Assembly (NCBI GenBank): GCA_015063845.1
Contig: SVTJ01000009.1
Location: 1 to 64,000 of the forward strand
Length of the DNA: 64,000 nucleotides
DNA from: Oscillospiraceae bacterium
GTDB lineage: Bacteria > Bacillota > Clostridia > Oscillospirales > CAG-272
Direction: 5' to 3'
The notes under the pieces are model-generated. The model searched no databases and was not told where the DNA came from. It worked only from the letters and a program-made list of their open reading frames with translations. Positions 17,360 through 27,567 of this stretch are shown in pieces. The translations under genes and the position numbers were made by a program. Each line of letters starts with the position of its first letter. Positions within the stretch are counted from its first letter, which is position 1.

Positions 17360-19032
17360 CAGTAGGTCTCCCCCTCGGATATAAGCTCCTCTGCCGCACG
17401 GCGCACCGCGTCTGTTATTTCTATGCCGCCGAGAATTCTGGCAACCTCGCGCACTCTTCCCTCTCTGTCAAGAGGTGTAAGAGCCGTGCTCACTCTGCCG
17501 TCGTGCTCTGCCTTTGAGATATACAAATGATTATCCGCAAGAGAAGCTATCTGCGCCGAGTGAGTAACACACAGCACCTGCGCTCCCTTGCCTATCTCCT
17601 TAAGCTTGATACCGACCTTTCGTGACGTCTTTCCCGATATTCCCGTATCTATCTCGTCGAAAATTACCGTTCCCACTCCGTCGCACTCATTGAGCACGTT
17701 CTTAAGTGAGAGCATAATTCTCGCAAGCTCACCGCCCGAGGCTATACGCGCCATAGGTAAAAGCGGCTCACCCGGGTTTGTGGATATCATAAACTCAACT
17801 CTGTCAAGTCCGAACGCGCAAAAATCGCTCTCTGCCTTGATGCCGACCTCGAACCGCACCTTAGGCATATCGAGGAAAGCGAGCGTTTCGAGCACACGTC
17901 CGTTAAGCTCTCTTGCGGCACGTCTTCTGCTTTTTGTCAAAGCGTCTGCCGCAGCCTTAGCGCGTGCTTCTATGTCCTTTATCTGCTCTTCAAGCTCTAT
18001 CTTGCGGTCGTCGGCGTTCTCTATCATATCAAGACGCTTTGCCGCCGTCTCTCTGAATTCAAGTATCTCTTTGACCGTGCTGCCGTATTTTCTCTTAAGC
18101 TTTGATATAGCGTTAAGACGAGCCTCTGCTTTATCGAGCTTCGCGGTGGGGTCACCGTCGCCAAGGTCGCAAAGTGCCGCCGCGCTTTCGGCAATGTCGT
18201 CAAGCTCATAGCGTATACTTTCAAGTCTGCGCGCAAGCTCCTCTGCCTCAGGAACAGCATCCGCTATCGCATCAAGCGCGCCTGCCGCTCTCATTGTGAG
18301 GTACGACGCGCCAAGGCTCTTCTCACCGCCGCCTATGGCTTTATTCACAAGAGCTACGCTCTTATTTATCTTTTCAAGGCTCTGAAGCTTACGCACGAGC
18401 TCAAGTAGTGCCTCTTCTTCTCCGTCCTTAAGCTTGACCGCGTCGATATCCGCTATCTGGAACTTCAGCATCTCACGAAGTCTCGCCTGCTCCATAGCGT
18501 CATTGCAAAGGCAATCAAGCTCGGCTCTCGCGTGCAAAAGCTCGTGGTAAACAGCGGAATATGCCAAAAGCAGCTCGCCGTTTGACGCAAAGCTATCAAG
18601 AAGCTTTACGTGATTCTTAGGGTCAAGCAGCTGCTGATTATCGTTTTGTCCGTGTATATTGAACAGCATACCGCCTATATCACGGAGCATAGCGACCGTT
18701 ATCGCTCTGCCGTCAAGCTTTGCAGTCGAGCCGCTTTTTGTAAGCGTTCTCGTGAGCATGACCGTTCCGTCCTCACACTCAAAGCCCATTTCGCCAAGCG
18801 CAAGTCTCACCTGCTCACCAACGTCCGCAAAAACGGCACTGACCACTGCTCTCTCCTCTCCCGTTCGGATAAGCTCCTTATCCGCCCTTGAGCCGAGCAA
18901 AAGCCCGAGACTGTCTATAATTATTGATTTTCCCGCTCCCGTTTCACCCGAGAGCACGGTCATACCGCCATCAAGGTCTACGTCAAGCGACTTGACCACA
19001 GCGATATTTTCTATATGCAAGGATTGTAGCAT
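17359..19032 (-). CDS. recN: DNA repair protein RecN
   Basis: LHIENIAVVKSLDVDLDGGMTVLSGETGAGKSIIIDSLGLLLG; ASGGELARIMLSLK. Confidence 0.96.
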   Translation of the reverse strand: MLQSLHIENIAVVKSLDVDLDGGMTVLSGETGAGKSIIIDSLGLLLGSRADKELIRTGEERAVVSAVFADVGEQVRLALGEMGFECEDGTVMLTRTLTKSGSTAKLDGRAITVAMLRDIGGMLFNIHGQNDNQQLLDPKNHVKLLDSFASNGELLLAYSAVYHELLHARAELDCLCNDAMEQARLREMLKFQIADIDAVKLKDGEEEALLELVRKLQSLEKINKSVALVNKAIGGGEKSLGASYLTMRAAGALDAIADAVPEAEELARRLESIRYELDDIAESAAALCDLGDGDPTAKLDKAEARLNAISKLKRKYGSTVKEILEFRETAAKRLDMIENADDRKIELEEQIKDIEARAKAAADALTKSRRRAARELNGRVLETLAFLDMPKVRFEVGIKAESDFCAFGLDRVEFMISTNPGEPLLPMARIASGGELARIMLSLKNVLNECDGVGTVIFDEIDTGISGKTSRKVGIKLKEIGKGAQVLCVTHSAQIASLADNHLYISKAEHDGRVSTALTPLDREGRVREVARILGGIEITDAVRRAAEELISEGETY

Positions 19033-19044
19033 CTTCCGTCCGCC

Positions 19045-19500
19045 TTAATACGTTTTCATAAGTTCCTTTATCTTCTCGCTGAACTCCGCCGAGCTCTCAA
19101 CGTCGATAGTGACGACGATTATAGTGTCGTCTCCCGCAACACAGCCAAGCACGCTGTCAAGGTTAAGCGCGTCAACTCCCGATGCGACCGCCTGAGCAAG
19201 TCCCGGGAAGGTCTTTATCACGACCGTATTCATCGAATACTTAACGCTTGTAATAGACTCCACCATTGCGTGATTGAGCTTGACCATTCCTATGTGCTCG
19301 TGCGCTCTGCCGACCGTATATCTGTAAACACCCATAGCGGACATATTCTTTGTTAGCTTCAAGTCACGAAGGTCGCGCGAGACGGTTGCCTGAGTTACCT
19401 TGAATCCCTCGTTTTTGAGTATCTCGGTTATCTCGTCCTGCGTCTGTACGTCAAAATTTGAAACTATTTCGAGTATTCTTTCCTGTCTCTGCTTTTTCAT
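19045..19500 (-). CDS. argR: Arginine repressor ArgR
   Basis: 151 aa; TQDEITEILKNEGFKVTQATVSRDLRDLKL; VLGCVAGDDTIIVV. Confidence 0.93.
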   Translation of the reverse strand: MKKQRQERILEIVSNFDVQTQDEITEILKNEGFKVTQATVSRDLRDLKLTKNMSAMGVYRYTVGRAHEHIGMVKLNHAMVESITSVKYSMNTVVIKTFPGLAQAVASGVDALNLDSVLGCVAGDDTIIVVTIDVESSAEFSEKIKELMKTY

Positions 19501-19516
19501 TTTTATCTCCTGCCTC

Positions 19517-20386
19517 TTATAGAAGCTTTTTCAATCTGATTTTTGAGCAGAAGCTTCCGTCCTTAAGACGCAAAAGCTTTGCCTTTATGGGGGATTTTGT
19601 GATAAGCGCAACGTCACCGTGATACATCTCAAAGTTCACTCTGCCGTCTATCGTCAGGTGGAGCATCTTTTCACGTACGCACACGTTCTTTATCTTAAGC
19701 GTTGCGGTATCGGGAAAAATGAGAGGGCGCGCAAAAAGCGAATGCGGACATACGGGTGTGACGCATATGCACGAAAGCTCGGGGGCTACGATAGGTCCGC
19801 CTGCTGACAGCGAATACGCCGTTGAGCCTGTCGGAGTTGCCACCACAAGTCCGTCCGCGCGATAGGTATTGACAAGCTCGTCTTTGTCGGACAGCTCAAG
19901 GTCGACTATCCTTGCAGTCGTTCCGTTAGCTATGACCGCTTCATTCAGCGCATCTGCCTTGAATTTGACCTGACCCTTTGAGGATACCACTGTGATATTG
20001 AGCATTGCGCGCTCATCAAGCACGTATTCTCCCGAAAAAATTCTGTCTATAAGGTCAAGCTCATCCATCTCAAGCTCGGTCATATATCCCACTCTGCCCA
20101 TATTTATTCCGAGCACGGGAATTCCCGAGGGAGCTGCGCGGCGCGCGTTGTCAAGCATAGAGCCGTCGCCGCCGATGACTATCGCAAGCTCCGCCTCATT
20201 GTATATCTCCTCTATCGGCTTATATGTGAATATCGGAGCGTGCAGATGATTGCGGATTATTCTTTCTTTGTAATTCTGAGGTATAAGTATACGCTCAACT
20301 CTATCCCCGATCTTTTCTGCCACAAGCATTGCAGCCTGAAGCTTTTCGGAAATATTGTAATTGGTTATCAATGCAATGGTTTTCAT
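19517..20386 (-). CDS. nadK: NAD kinase
   Basis: VIGGDGSMLDNARRAAPSGIPVLGINMGRVGYMTE; DGLVVATPTGSTAYSLSAGGP. Confidence 0.95.
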   Translation of the reverse strand: MKTIALITNYNISEKLQAAMLVAEKIGDRVERILIPQNYKERIIRNHLHAPIFTYKPIEEIYNEAELAIVIGGDGSMLDNARRAAPSGIPVLGINMGRVGYMTELEMDELDLIDRIFSGEYVLDERAMLNITVVSSKGQVKFKADALNEAVIANGTTARIVDLELSDKDELVNTYRADGLVVATPTGSTAYSLSAGGPIVAPELSCICVTPVCPHSLFARPLIFPDTATLKIKNVCVREKMLHLTIDGRVNFEMYHGDVALITKSPIKAKLLRLKDGSFCSKIRLKKLL

Positions 20387-20411
20387 TGTTTACCGTCCTA
20401 TGTTTTTTCGC

Positions 20412-21194
20412 TCACAGTGCCGTGATGCGCTTTATCGTTTTGTCGTCAATACGCGGTGTTATGCACTCACGCTTGACAAAATATGCAAGGTATTCCTTAT
20501 TTCCGTCTCCACCCTCTATGGGAGAACGTATCAGTCCCAGACAGTCAAAGCCGTACTCAACAGCGCAGCTTATTACTCTTTTCGCGGCAAGATAGCGGTA
20601 TGCTCCGCTATGTACGACACCGTTCTTTCCAAGTGCCGCTCTTCCCGCTTCAAACTGCGGTTTTATAAGACTTACAAACACGCCGCCGTCCTTAAGCACC
20701 TCTGCTATCCTCGGTATGATATAGGTCTGCGAGATAAACGAAACGTCAGCGACCGCAACGTCGCACTCGCCATCCGTAACGCTTGTGTCAAGCTCTCTGG
20801 CGTTGAACTGCTCGACAGAGCACACCCTTTCGTCCGCGAGAAGATCGGGGTGCAGCTGCCCTACACCGCTGTCCACGGCGTACACCATTGCAGCTCCCCT
20901 TTTCAAAAGGCAATCCGTAAAGCCGCCCGTTGACGCTCCCACGTCCACCGCCTTTTTTCGGTTTACGTTTATCGAGAAAGCATCAAGCGCCGCCTCAAGC
21001 TTCATTCCGCCTCGGCTGACGTACTTGAATATCTGTTCTATCTTTACCTCATGCTCAACGTTTTCATTGACGGCAGCCGACGCCTTTTTGACCACCTCTC
21101 CGTCTATGCTCACCGCTCCCGCGGCTATGAGGTCCTGCGCTTTTTTTCGGCTCTTTACGTATCCTGCCGCCGAAAGATATACGTCCGCTCTCAT
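20412..21194 (-). CDS. tlyA: TlyA family rRNA methyltransferase/hemolysin
   Basis: S4-like N terminus, VDVGASTGGFTDCLLKRGAAMVYAVDSGVGQL. Confidence 0.93.
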   Translation of the reverse strand: MRADVYLSAAGYVKSRKKAQDLIAAGAVSIDGEVVKKASAAVNENVEHEVKIEQIFKYVSRGGMKLEAALDAFSINVNRKKAVDVGASTGGFTDCLLKRGAAMVYAVDSGVGQLHPDLLADERVCSVEQFNARELDTSVTDGECDVAVADVSFISQTYIIPRIAEVLKDGGVFVSLIKPQFEAGRAALGKNGVVHSGAYRYLAAKRVISCAVEYGFDCLGLIRSPIEGGDGNKEYLAYFVKRECITPRIDDKTIKRITAL

Positions 21195-21670
21195 TATGCC
21201 CAAGGACCAAGCACGAACGCCATTCCGATAGCGACCGCTATTCCGAGCAGCGCGCCCATAAATACCTGGAAAGGAGTATGTCCCACAAGCTCCTTAAGAC
21301 CTGTGTTGAACTCCTCCGAGTTACCCGCAAACAGCTCCTTTGTGATCTTGTTGATTATAGCCGCCTGCTTACCCGTTTCATAACGAACTCCTCTTGCGTC
21401 GGTCATTACTATACCCGAGAGCACCAGAGAAATAGCAAACGCCGCCGAGCCAAGTCCCTCTCCTATGCCGCACGCTATACAAAGCGCGCACACCGACGAG
21501 GAGTGTGATGAGGGCATTCCGCCCGTTGAGAAAAATATGTTCGCAAGGTTGCGATCATCCTTTGTGAACAGCGCAATTATAACCTTTATAAGCTGTGCCA
21601 AAAACCAGCCTACGAGCGCGCTCATCAAAATATAACTTGTAAAAAAGTCCTTAACGTATTCCAAAGTCAA
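21194..21670 (-). CDS. Divergent PAP2 family protein (DUF212)
   Basis: STGGMPSSHSSSVCAL; MTDARGVRYETGKQA. Confidence 0.9.
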   Translation of the reverse strand: MTLEYVKDFFTSYILMSALVGWFLAQLIKVIIALFTKDDRNLANIFFSTGGMPSSHSSSVCALCIACGIGEGLGSAAFAISLVLSGIVMTDARGVRYETGKQAAIINKITKELFAGNSEEFNTGLKELVGHTPFQVFMGALLGIAVAIGMAFVLGPWA

Positions 21671-21679
21671 CCTCCAAGA

Positions 21680-22576
21680 TCAATTCGTTCTTTCAAGCAG
21701 ATACCGTGCGAGCTCAGCGAGTGTATCGCAATTCTGCAATCCCTCGAGAGCCTCTATCGCTTGGTTTGTAAGTGTACGCGCGTATTCCTTTGCCTCATCG
21801 ACTGTATAAAAGCTAAGAAACGTAGTTTTGTTGTTATCCGCATCCGAGCGCACGCTCTTACCGAGCTGCTGCTCGTCCGCCGTTACGTCCAGAACGTCGT
21901 CCACCACCTGGAACGCAAGTCCTATCTTTGCGGCATATACCGACAGCTTTTGCGATTCCACGCTGTCAGTTCCGTATCCCGCCGCGATACAGCCAAGCCG
22001 CGCCGAGCACACTATAAGCGCGCCCGTTTTGAGCGAATGAAGTCTCAAAAGCTTTGAAAACTCATAGCTCTGCTCCTCACCCGCAAGGTCCATTATCTGA
22101 CCGCCTATCATTCCGCGCTCGCCTGCGGCATCCGCGAGAAGCCTCACGGCTTCAGCCTTTTGGCCCGCGTCAAGCATATCCGTGCCAACTGCCGTGGCAA
22201 ACGCCTTTGTCAGCAGAGCGTCACCGGCCAAGAGCGCGTTTGCGTAGCCGAACTCAATATGATTTGACGGCTTTCCTCTGCGCATATCGTCATCGTCCAT
22301 ACAGGGCAGATCGTCGTGTATGAGCGAATAGGTGTGTATCATCTCGATAGCGCACGCCAAAGGCATCGACGCTTTCTCATCACCGCCTAAAGACGCGCAC
22401 ACCTCGTTTACTATAAACGGTCTTATTCTCTTTCCGCCGCCCAGCAAGGAGTATCTCTGCGCGCGAAAGATAAGACCTATATCCTCGTCCTCGCCCGAAG
22501 AATACGCGCTGAGCGCCGCCTCTACCCTATCGGAGTTCTGTTTTATTCTATCAAGCAAGATGTCCTTATTGTTCAT
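21680..22576 (-). CDS. ispA: Polyprenyl synthetase (farnesyl/geranyl diphosphate synthase)
   Basis: LIHDDLPCMDDDDMRRGKPSNH; QVVDDVLDVTAD. Confidence 0.93.
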   Translation of the reverse strand: MNNKDILLDRIKQNSDRVEAALSAYSSGEDEDIGLIFRAQRYSLLGGGKRIRPFIVNEVCASLGGDEKASMPLACAIEMIHTYSLIHDDLPCMDDDDMRRGKPSNHIEFGYANALLAGDALLTKAFATAVGTDMLDAGQKAEAVRLLADAAGERGMIGGQIMDLAGEEQSYEFSKLLRLHSLKTGALIVCSARLGCIAAGYGTDSVESQKLSVYAAKIGLAFQVVDDVLDVTADEQQLGKSVRSDADNNKTTFLSFYTVDEAKEYARTLTNQAIEALEGLQNCDTLAELARYLLERTN

Positions 22577-22585
22577 ATCAAAACC

Positions 22586-22834
22586 TCAAAGCACGCAAGA
22601 CGTATCGAACGGCACTTCTCCGACCTCGCCGTCAGCGCTCATCTTAAGCATATTTATCTTTCTCTGCGCGTCCTCAAGGCGAGCGTTAGCTATCTTTACG
22701 AGAGACACACCCTCCTCATAGAGCTCAAGAGATCTTTCAAGACTTATATTCTCAGCGGAAAGCAGAGACACAACTTCGTCAAGGCGCTTCATCGCGCTCT
22801 CAAGGTCCTTATATTCGGTTTTCTTCTGTTCCAT
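22586..22834 (-). CDS. xseB: Exodeoxyribonuclease VII small subunit
   Basis: LESAMKRLDEVVSLLSAENISLERSLELYEEGVSLVK. Confidence 0.93.
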   Translation of the reverse strand: MEQKKTEYKDLESAMKRLDEVVSLLSAENISLERSLELYEEGVSLVKIANARLEDAQRKINMLKMSADGEVGEVPFDTSCVL

Positions 22835-22835
22835 A

Positions 22836-24053
22836 TCATTTTCCTCTCTTTCCCGTTACCAAAGCGTCGATGCTTCCGTCTGACACGAGCACGCTTATCT
22901 TTTGATCCTTCTCGACCTGAGACGTTGACGACACTACCCTTCCGTCCGCATCCTGCGTAACGCTGTATCCTCTGCTTATTACCGCAAGCGGATTTATCGC
23001 CTCAAGTCTTCCTGTGCTCGCCGCGAGCATCAGCCTTTTTTTATCAAGAGCCGCAAGCACCGATACGCTCATAAGCTCCTCTGCTTTATTTATTCTGCTT
23101 CGCGCGTTTTTCAGCTTTTCCGTGGGAGATGCAAGCGCGAGCTGCTTTGCCGCCGCGTCAAGCGACGACCTATACGTTGCTATTCTCCTCTCAAGTAAGG
23201 TGCGCATTCTCACAGCCTTTTCGTCAACGCTCTGCAAAAGCGCGCCTCTGTCGGGAACGGCAAGCTCTGCCGCCGCAGACGGTGTTGGAGCTCTGAGGTC
23301 TGCCGCGTAGTCGCAAAGCGTGGTATCGGTCTCGTGACCTACCGCAGATATTATCGGGGTATTTGCCGCCGCGACCGCTCTCACGAGCGCCTCGTCATTG
23401 AACGCCCAAAGGTCCTCCGCCGAGCCTCCGCCGCGACCTATGATGATCACATCACACCCACCGACCGCATCAAGCAGCATAAGCGAGCGTCTCAGCTCCT
23501 CAGGAGCTTCCGCCCCCTGCACCGACGAGGGGCATATCACAAGCTCCGCTGTGGGGTATCTTCTTCCCGTGACGTTTATCATATCTCTTATCGCCGCGCC
23601 CGTCGGGGACGTGACGATACCTACGCGACACGGAAACGCGGGGATAGGCTTTTTTCTTGACGCGTCAAACAGTCCCTGTGCTCTCAGCTTTTCAAGCAGC
23701 CGTTGATATTCGGCATAGAGCGCGCCCGCTCCGTCGTCGGTCATCGCGTTGACGTACACCTGATATTTGCCCGACACCTCGTAGACCGAAACCTTACCGT
23801 AAGCGACCACCTTATCTCCGCTCTTGGGAGAAAAATTCAAACGTGATGCGGCAGCTCTGAACATCACCGCCGCTATCTCCGACTTATCGTCCTTAAGCGT
23901 GAAATAAAGATGTCCGCTCGAATGCCTTTTGAAGTTTGATATCTCTCCCCTTATGGTAACGTAGTTAAGTACATCGTCGCTCTCCATAAGCATTTTGATA
24001 TAGCTATTAAGTTGTGATACCGACAATGCCTTATCCGTCATTTTTACATTCAC
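22836..24053 (-). CDS. xseA: Exodeoxyribonuclease VII large subunit
   Basis: ALSVSQLNSYIKMLMESDDVLNYVTIRGEISNFKRHSSGHLYFTLKD; IIIGRGGGSAEDLWAFND; internal ATG at 24041 is a likelier start. Confidence 0.95.
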   Translation of the reverse strand: MNVKMTDKALSVSQLNSYIKMLMESDDVLNYVTIRGEISNFKRHSSGHLYFTLKDDKSEIAAVMFRAAASRLNFSPKSGDKVVAYGKVSVYEVSGKYQVYVNAMTDDGAGALYAEYQRLLEKLRAQGLFDASRKKPIPAFPCRVGIVTSPTGAAIRDMINVTGRRYPTAELVICPSSVQGAEAPEELRRSLMLLDAVGGCDVIIIGRGGGSAEDLWAFNDEALVRAVAAANTPIISAVGHETDTTLCDYAADLRAPTPSAAAELAVPDRGALLQSVDEKAVRMRTLLERRIATYRSSLDAAAKQLALASPTEKLKNARSRINKAEELMSVSVLAALDKKRLMLAASTGRLEAINPLAVISRGYSVTQDADGRVVSSTSQVEKDQKISVLVSDGSIDALVTGKRGK

Positions 24054-24060
24054 CTAAAAA

Positions 24061-25014
24061 TTACTTTTGTTTATAAATATGTTCTCTTCTCGCAAGCAGC
24101 GCGATGCCCGCCGCGTTATCGGCGGAAAACTGCGGCTCGGAAAAGTAAGCGTCAAAGCGCGCCGACAGTCTATCTCTCATAAGCTTATTGGACATAACGC
24201 CACCTGCGAATATCACAGGTCTTTCCCCGTATTTTTCCAAAACGTCCGCGCACATTTTCTCAAGCGTTCTTCCGATAAAGTCAAACACAAACGCGGCTAC
24301 CGCCTGCTTGTCAGCGCCGTTTTGATAAAGCTTCTTAGCGATATTTTCAACACCCGAAAGACTGCAAACGCCGTCTCTCACGCAAACTCCGTGAGAATGT
24401 ATCTTTCCGTTATACTCCGCCGCGAGAGCCTCAAGCTGCGCTCCGCAAGGAAATCTCAAGCCGAGAAAGACACCTATCCTATCTATCGCCTGACCTGCGT
24501 TTATGTCGTCGGTCTGTCCGACAAGCTCCACCGAAAATCCGCTTCCCGAGGGTCTTACAAGCAATGCCTCGGTCGTGCCGCCCGATACGTGAAAAGCAAT
24601 AAAGCCGTCGCTTTCCAAAAGTCCGAGCTTATCCGCGGAATAAAGAGCCGCCATTACGTGTCCGTTCTGATGCGAAAGCTCATATACGGGCACTCCCGCA
24701 ACCGCGGCAAATGAATATGCCGCGCTCTTTCCCGAGAGAAAGCAAGGCATATAAGAGCCCTCCGCGTCTCTCGGTCTGGTTGACACTCCGACCGCCACAG
24801 GCGTATATCCCTTGATAGCGTTTCCCAGCTGCTCCGCAACGCTCGGAAGATTTCTCACGTGCTCAAACACAGCCTCGGACTGTCTCAGTCCCCTTTCCCC
24901 TTCTTTAACGGGCAAGGGTATCTTTATATTCGCAATCACCCTACCTTCCGCATCGCACACAGCGGCAGAGGTGGTATAATTGCTGGTATCAAAGCCGACG
25001 AAGCACTCCTTCAT
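24061..25014 (-). CDS. TsaD/Kae1-like paralogue (O-sialoglycoprotein endopeptidase-like)
   Basis: FVGFDTSNYTTSAAVCD; HQNGHVMAAL; DDINAGQAIDRIGVFLGL; altered metal motif versus TsaD. Confidence 0.8.
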   Translation of the reverse strand: MKECFVGFDTSNYTTSAAVCDAEGRVIANIKIPLPVKEGERGLRQSEAVFEHVRNLPSVAEQLGNAIKGYTPVAVGVSTRPRDAEGSYMPCFLSGKSAAYSFAAVAGVPVYELSHQNGHVMAALYSADKLGLLESDGFIAFHVSGGTTEALLVRPSGSGFSVELVGQTDDINAGQAIDRIGVFLGLRFPCGAQLEALAAEYNGKIHSHGVCVRDGVCSLSGVENIAKKLYQNGADKQAVAAFVFDFIGRTLEKMCADVLEKYGERPVIFAGGVMSNKLMRDRLSARFDAYFSEPQFSADNAAGIALLARREHIYKQK

Positions 25015-25430
25015 CAGTTCTTCTCAGCCTCAAGCTCGTTCTTTACGGAATTGAGTATACCGTTTACAAAGGGACGTGCCTTTTCGTCGTCGAATTTCTT
25101 ACAAAGCTCGACTGCCTCGTTGATGGATACGCTGTAAGGTATCTCCTCAAAGAGCATCTCATATACGCAAAGGCGCAAAATAGAGCGCGAGAGCTTAGCC
25201 ATACGCTCGGTCTTCCAGCCCTTTGCGTGCTTACCGATAAGCGCGTCTATTTTTTCTACGTTATCGCAAACACCGAAAAAAGCGCGACTTATGTATTCGT
25301 CATTCGGTATGTCTCTATCCTCGAGGGCAAGCGCAAACACGGAGTTTGCATCCTCGTCCGTACGAAACTCGGATTCAAAAAGCAGAGCTATTACCTGCTC
25401 TCTTGCCTCTTTTCTTGTGATCTTAGCCAT
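25014..25430 (-). CDS. nusB: Transcription antitermination factor NusB
   Basis: MAKITRKEAREQVIALLFESEF...SILRLCVYEMLFEEIPYSVSINEAVELCKKFDDEKARPFVNGIL; AAAGGA RBS. Confidence 0.93.
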   Translation of the reverse strand: MAKITRKEAREQVIALLFESEFRTDEDANSVFALALEDRDIPNDEYISRAFFGVCDNVEKIDALIGKHAKGWKTERMAKLSRSILRLCVYEMLFEEIPYSVSINEAVELCKKFDDEKARPFVNGILNSVKNELEAEKN

Positions 25431-25587
25431 ATTTTTTTGTATTCCTTTCAATGCCGTCTTTTATGCAAGCGCATAATTACCCATATTAAATATTATATAT
25501 CTATTTGTAATAAAAGTCAAGGGATTATGAATATTTTTGAATTTTTATTCACTGTTTTATTCAATAAATACCCCCTTCAAGGCACAA

Positions 25588-25620
25588 AAAGGGCCTCCCC
25601 GAAAGGAAGCCCTTAAAAAT
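25588..25620 (-). terminator. Intrinsic terminator of the CDP-sugar/glycosyltransferase operon
   Basis: AAGGGCTTCC-tttc-GGGGAGGCCC-TTTTT on minus strand. Confidence 0.65.
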
Positions 25621-25625
25621 ATTAT

Positions 25626-26579
25626 TTACTTATCAAAGTTTATTCTCTCTTCCTCGATAACAAGAGGTCTGTTCATTATTCTTGCGTTCATACCTATTAT
25701 GTACTCACCGAGAAGTCCGACAAAGAACAGAATAAGTCCGCCAACGAAGAAGGTAGAAAGCACAGCCGCGCCAATGCCTATCGTAAAAGGCTCGTATGCG
25801 ACCGCGGAGCGGATTATCTTGACTATAAGCGAGATAACTGCCGCAAGCGCGCTCGTACCGCACATAAACATACCGAGGAAAGACGCAAAACGCGCACCTA
25901 TCTTGGTATAAGAGGTGAAAGAAAGCATAGCGGCATCGTAAAGACTGAAGAAATTATTACTTGTCTTTCCCGCTCTTCTCTGCGCCTGCTCATACTCAAG
26001 CTTGACTACCTTAGGTCCGAGCTCCGCAACTATTCCGCGGATAAACGGCGTGGGGTCTCCGAGGTTTCTGAGCACGTCGATAAAGCTCTTATCATAAAGT
26101 CCAAAGCCCGTAAAGTGCTCTATCTGCTCGACCTTTGAAAGCTTTTTGATTGCCTTATAATATACGCTGCGCAGGAAATACATTACCTTGCTTTCCTTGC
26201 TCGAGGTCTTTATTCCGCAAACTATCTTTGCTCCCTTTTCCCACTCCGCGATAAACTTAGGTATCATATCAACGGGATCCTGGAAGTCACAGCAAACGCT
26301 TATGGTGCAGTCCCCCGTGGTCTGGCAAAGTCCGTGGTAGGGGGAGTTGAACTGACCGAAGTTCTTGGAGTTGAATATTGCCTTTATCTTGCTGTTCTTC
26401 GCGCAGATCTCGCGAAGCTTCTCTCTTGTCGTATCAAGCGAGCAGTTGTCTATAAACAGTATCTCGTAATCGTACTGCGGAAGCTTTTCAAGCTCAGCGA
26501 CAAGTGCCTCGCTCATCGGAACGACGTTTTCCTCCTCGTTATAACAAGGAACCATTATACTTATCTTTTTCATAGCCAT
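25626..26579 (-). CDS. Glycosyltransferase family 2 (DPM1/GtrB-like with two C-terminal TMs)
   Basis: SIMVPCYNEEENVVPM; CDFQDPVDMIPKF; C-terminal TM pair. Confidence 0.92.
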   Translation of the reverse strand: MAMKKISIMVPCYNEEENVVPMSEALVAELEKLPQYDYEILFIDNCSLDTTREKLREICAKNSKIKAIFNSKNFGQFNSPYHGLCQTTGDCTISVCCDFQDPVDMIPKFIAEWEKGAKIVCGIKTSSKESKVMYFLRSVYYKAIKKLSKVEQIEHFTGFGLYDKSFIDVLRNLGDPTPFIRGIVAELGPKVVKLEYEQAQRRAGKTSNNFFSLYDAAMLSFTSYTKIGARFASFLGMFMCGTSALAAVISLIVKIIRSAVAYEPFTIGIGAAVLSTFFVGGLILFFVGLLGEYIIGMNARIMNRPLVIEEERINFDK

Positions 26580-27494
26580 TCATTTCCTTTCGTTCTTATA
26601 CCATTCTATGACCGTGTCAATAGCGTCCTCAAATTTTGCCACAGGCTCAAAGCCCGTATCGCAAACGAGCTCGCTCGTGTCCGCACACAGATACATGACC
26701 TGACCCTCTGCATAAGGGATATCACCAAGACCAAGCTTTGCCTCGGGGTCTATCTTATCCCTCATTATCTCAATATATTCACGCAAGAGCCTTGTTTTTC
26801 CGCTTCCAAGACAATATACTCCGCCGTCCTTGCCCTTATTCGCAAGCTCGACCATTGCCTTTGCGGCATCCCCGCTATACATATAGTCCCATACCTGCTC
26901 TCCTGCGGTAAACGAGGTCTTTTCTCCGTCAAGCAGCTTGCGTATGGTTGAGGTTATGAGTGAATTCTCTCCGTCATAAGGGCCGTACACACTGAGTATT
27001 CTTATCCATATATGACGGATGCCGTTATCCTTGCACATAACACGGCTCATCTGACCCGCGCAAAGTTTTGCCATTCCGTAACCGTTTTCGGGAAATGCGG
27101 GGGTCTTTGAACTTAGCTTTCCGCTCACTCTTCCGTATTCAGCCTGAGAGCCCGCCCCCATAAAGACCGAGCAACCAAGCCTTTTTGCAAGCGCGACCGC
27201 ATCCATAGTGTGCTTGATATTTCTCGTTTGAAGCTGCATATCGTTTCTTGCCGCTCCCGTCGTTCCCTCCCAAGCAAGGTGGAAAAACATATCGTACTTC
27301 TCGTCTCCGAGGTCAAGCTCGCACATCTTATCAAGCGGACAGTCTATCTTTTTCACCAATTTGTGGTCAGGTATGCGTCCGCTTCTCGCCGATGCCGCGC
27401 GCGTAAATACAAGCACCTCGATGTCTCTGCTTATAAGCTCCTTTATCAGCGCCATTCCGACTGCGCCCGTAGCTCCTGTAATTACTGCTCTCAT
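26580..27494 (-). CDS. NAD(P)-dependent epimerase/dehydratase (SDR), putative CDP-sugar modifying
   Basis: VITGATGAVGMALIKEL; YGMAKLCAGQM; operonic with rfbG/rfbF-like genes. Confidence 0.85.
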   Translation of the reverse strand: MRAVITGATGAVGMALIKELISRDIEVLVFTRAASARSGRIPDHKLVKKIDCPLDKMCELDLGDEKYDMFFHLAWEGTTGAARNDMQLQTRNIKHTMDAVALAKRLGCSVFMGAGSQAEYGRVSGKLSSKTPAFPENGYGMAKLCAGQMSRVMCKDNGIRHIWIRILSVYGPYDGENSLITSTIRKLLDGEKTSFTAGEQVWDYMYSGDAAKAMVELANKGKDGGVYCLGSGKTRLLREYIEIMRDKIDPEAKLGLGDIPYAEGQVMYLCADTSELVCDTGFEPVAKFEDAIDTVIEWYKNERK

Positions 27495-27567
27495 TAGCGT
27501 ATTCCTTTCAAAAAAGTCCTTAACACGCAGAAACAGCGACGAATATTCGACGCTGGTTCTGCAAAAA

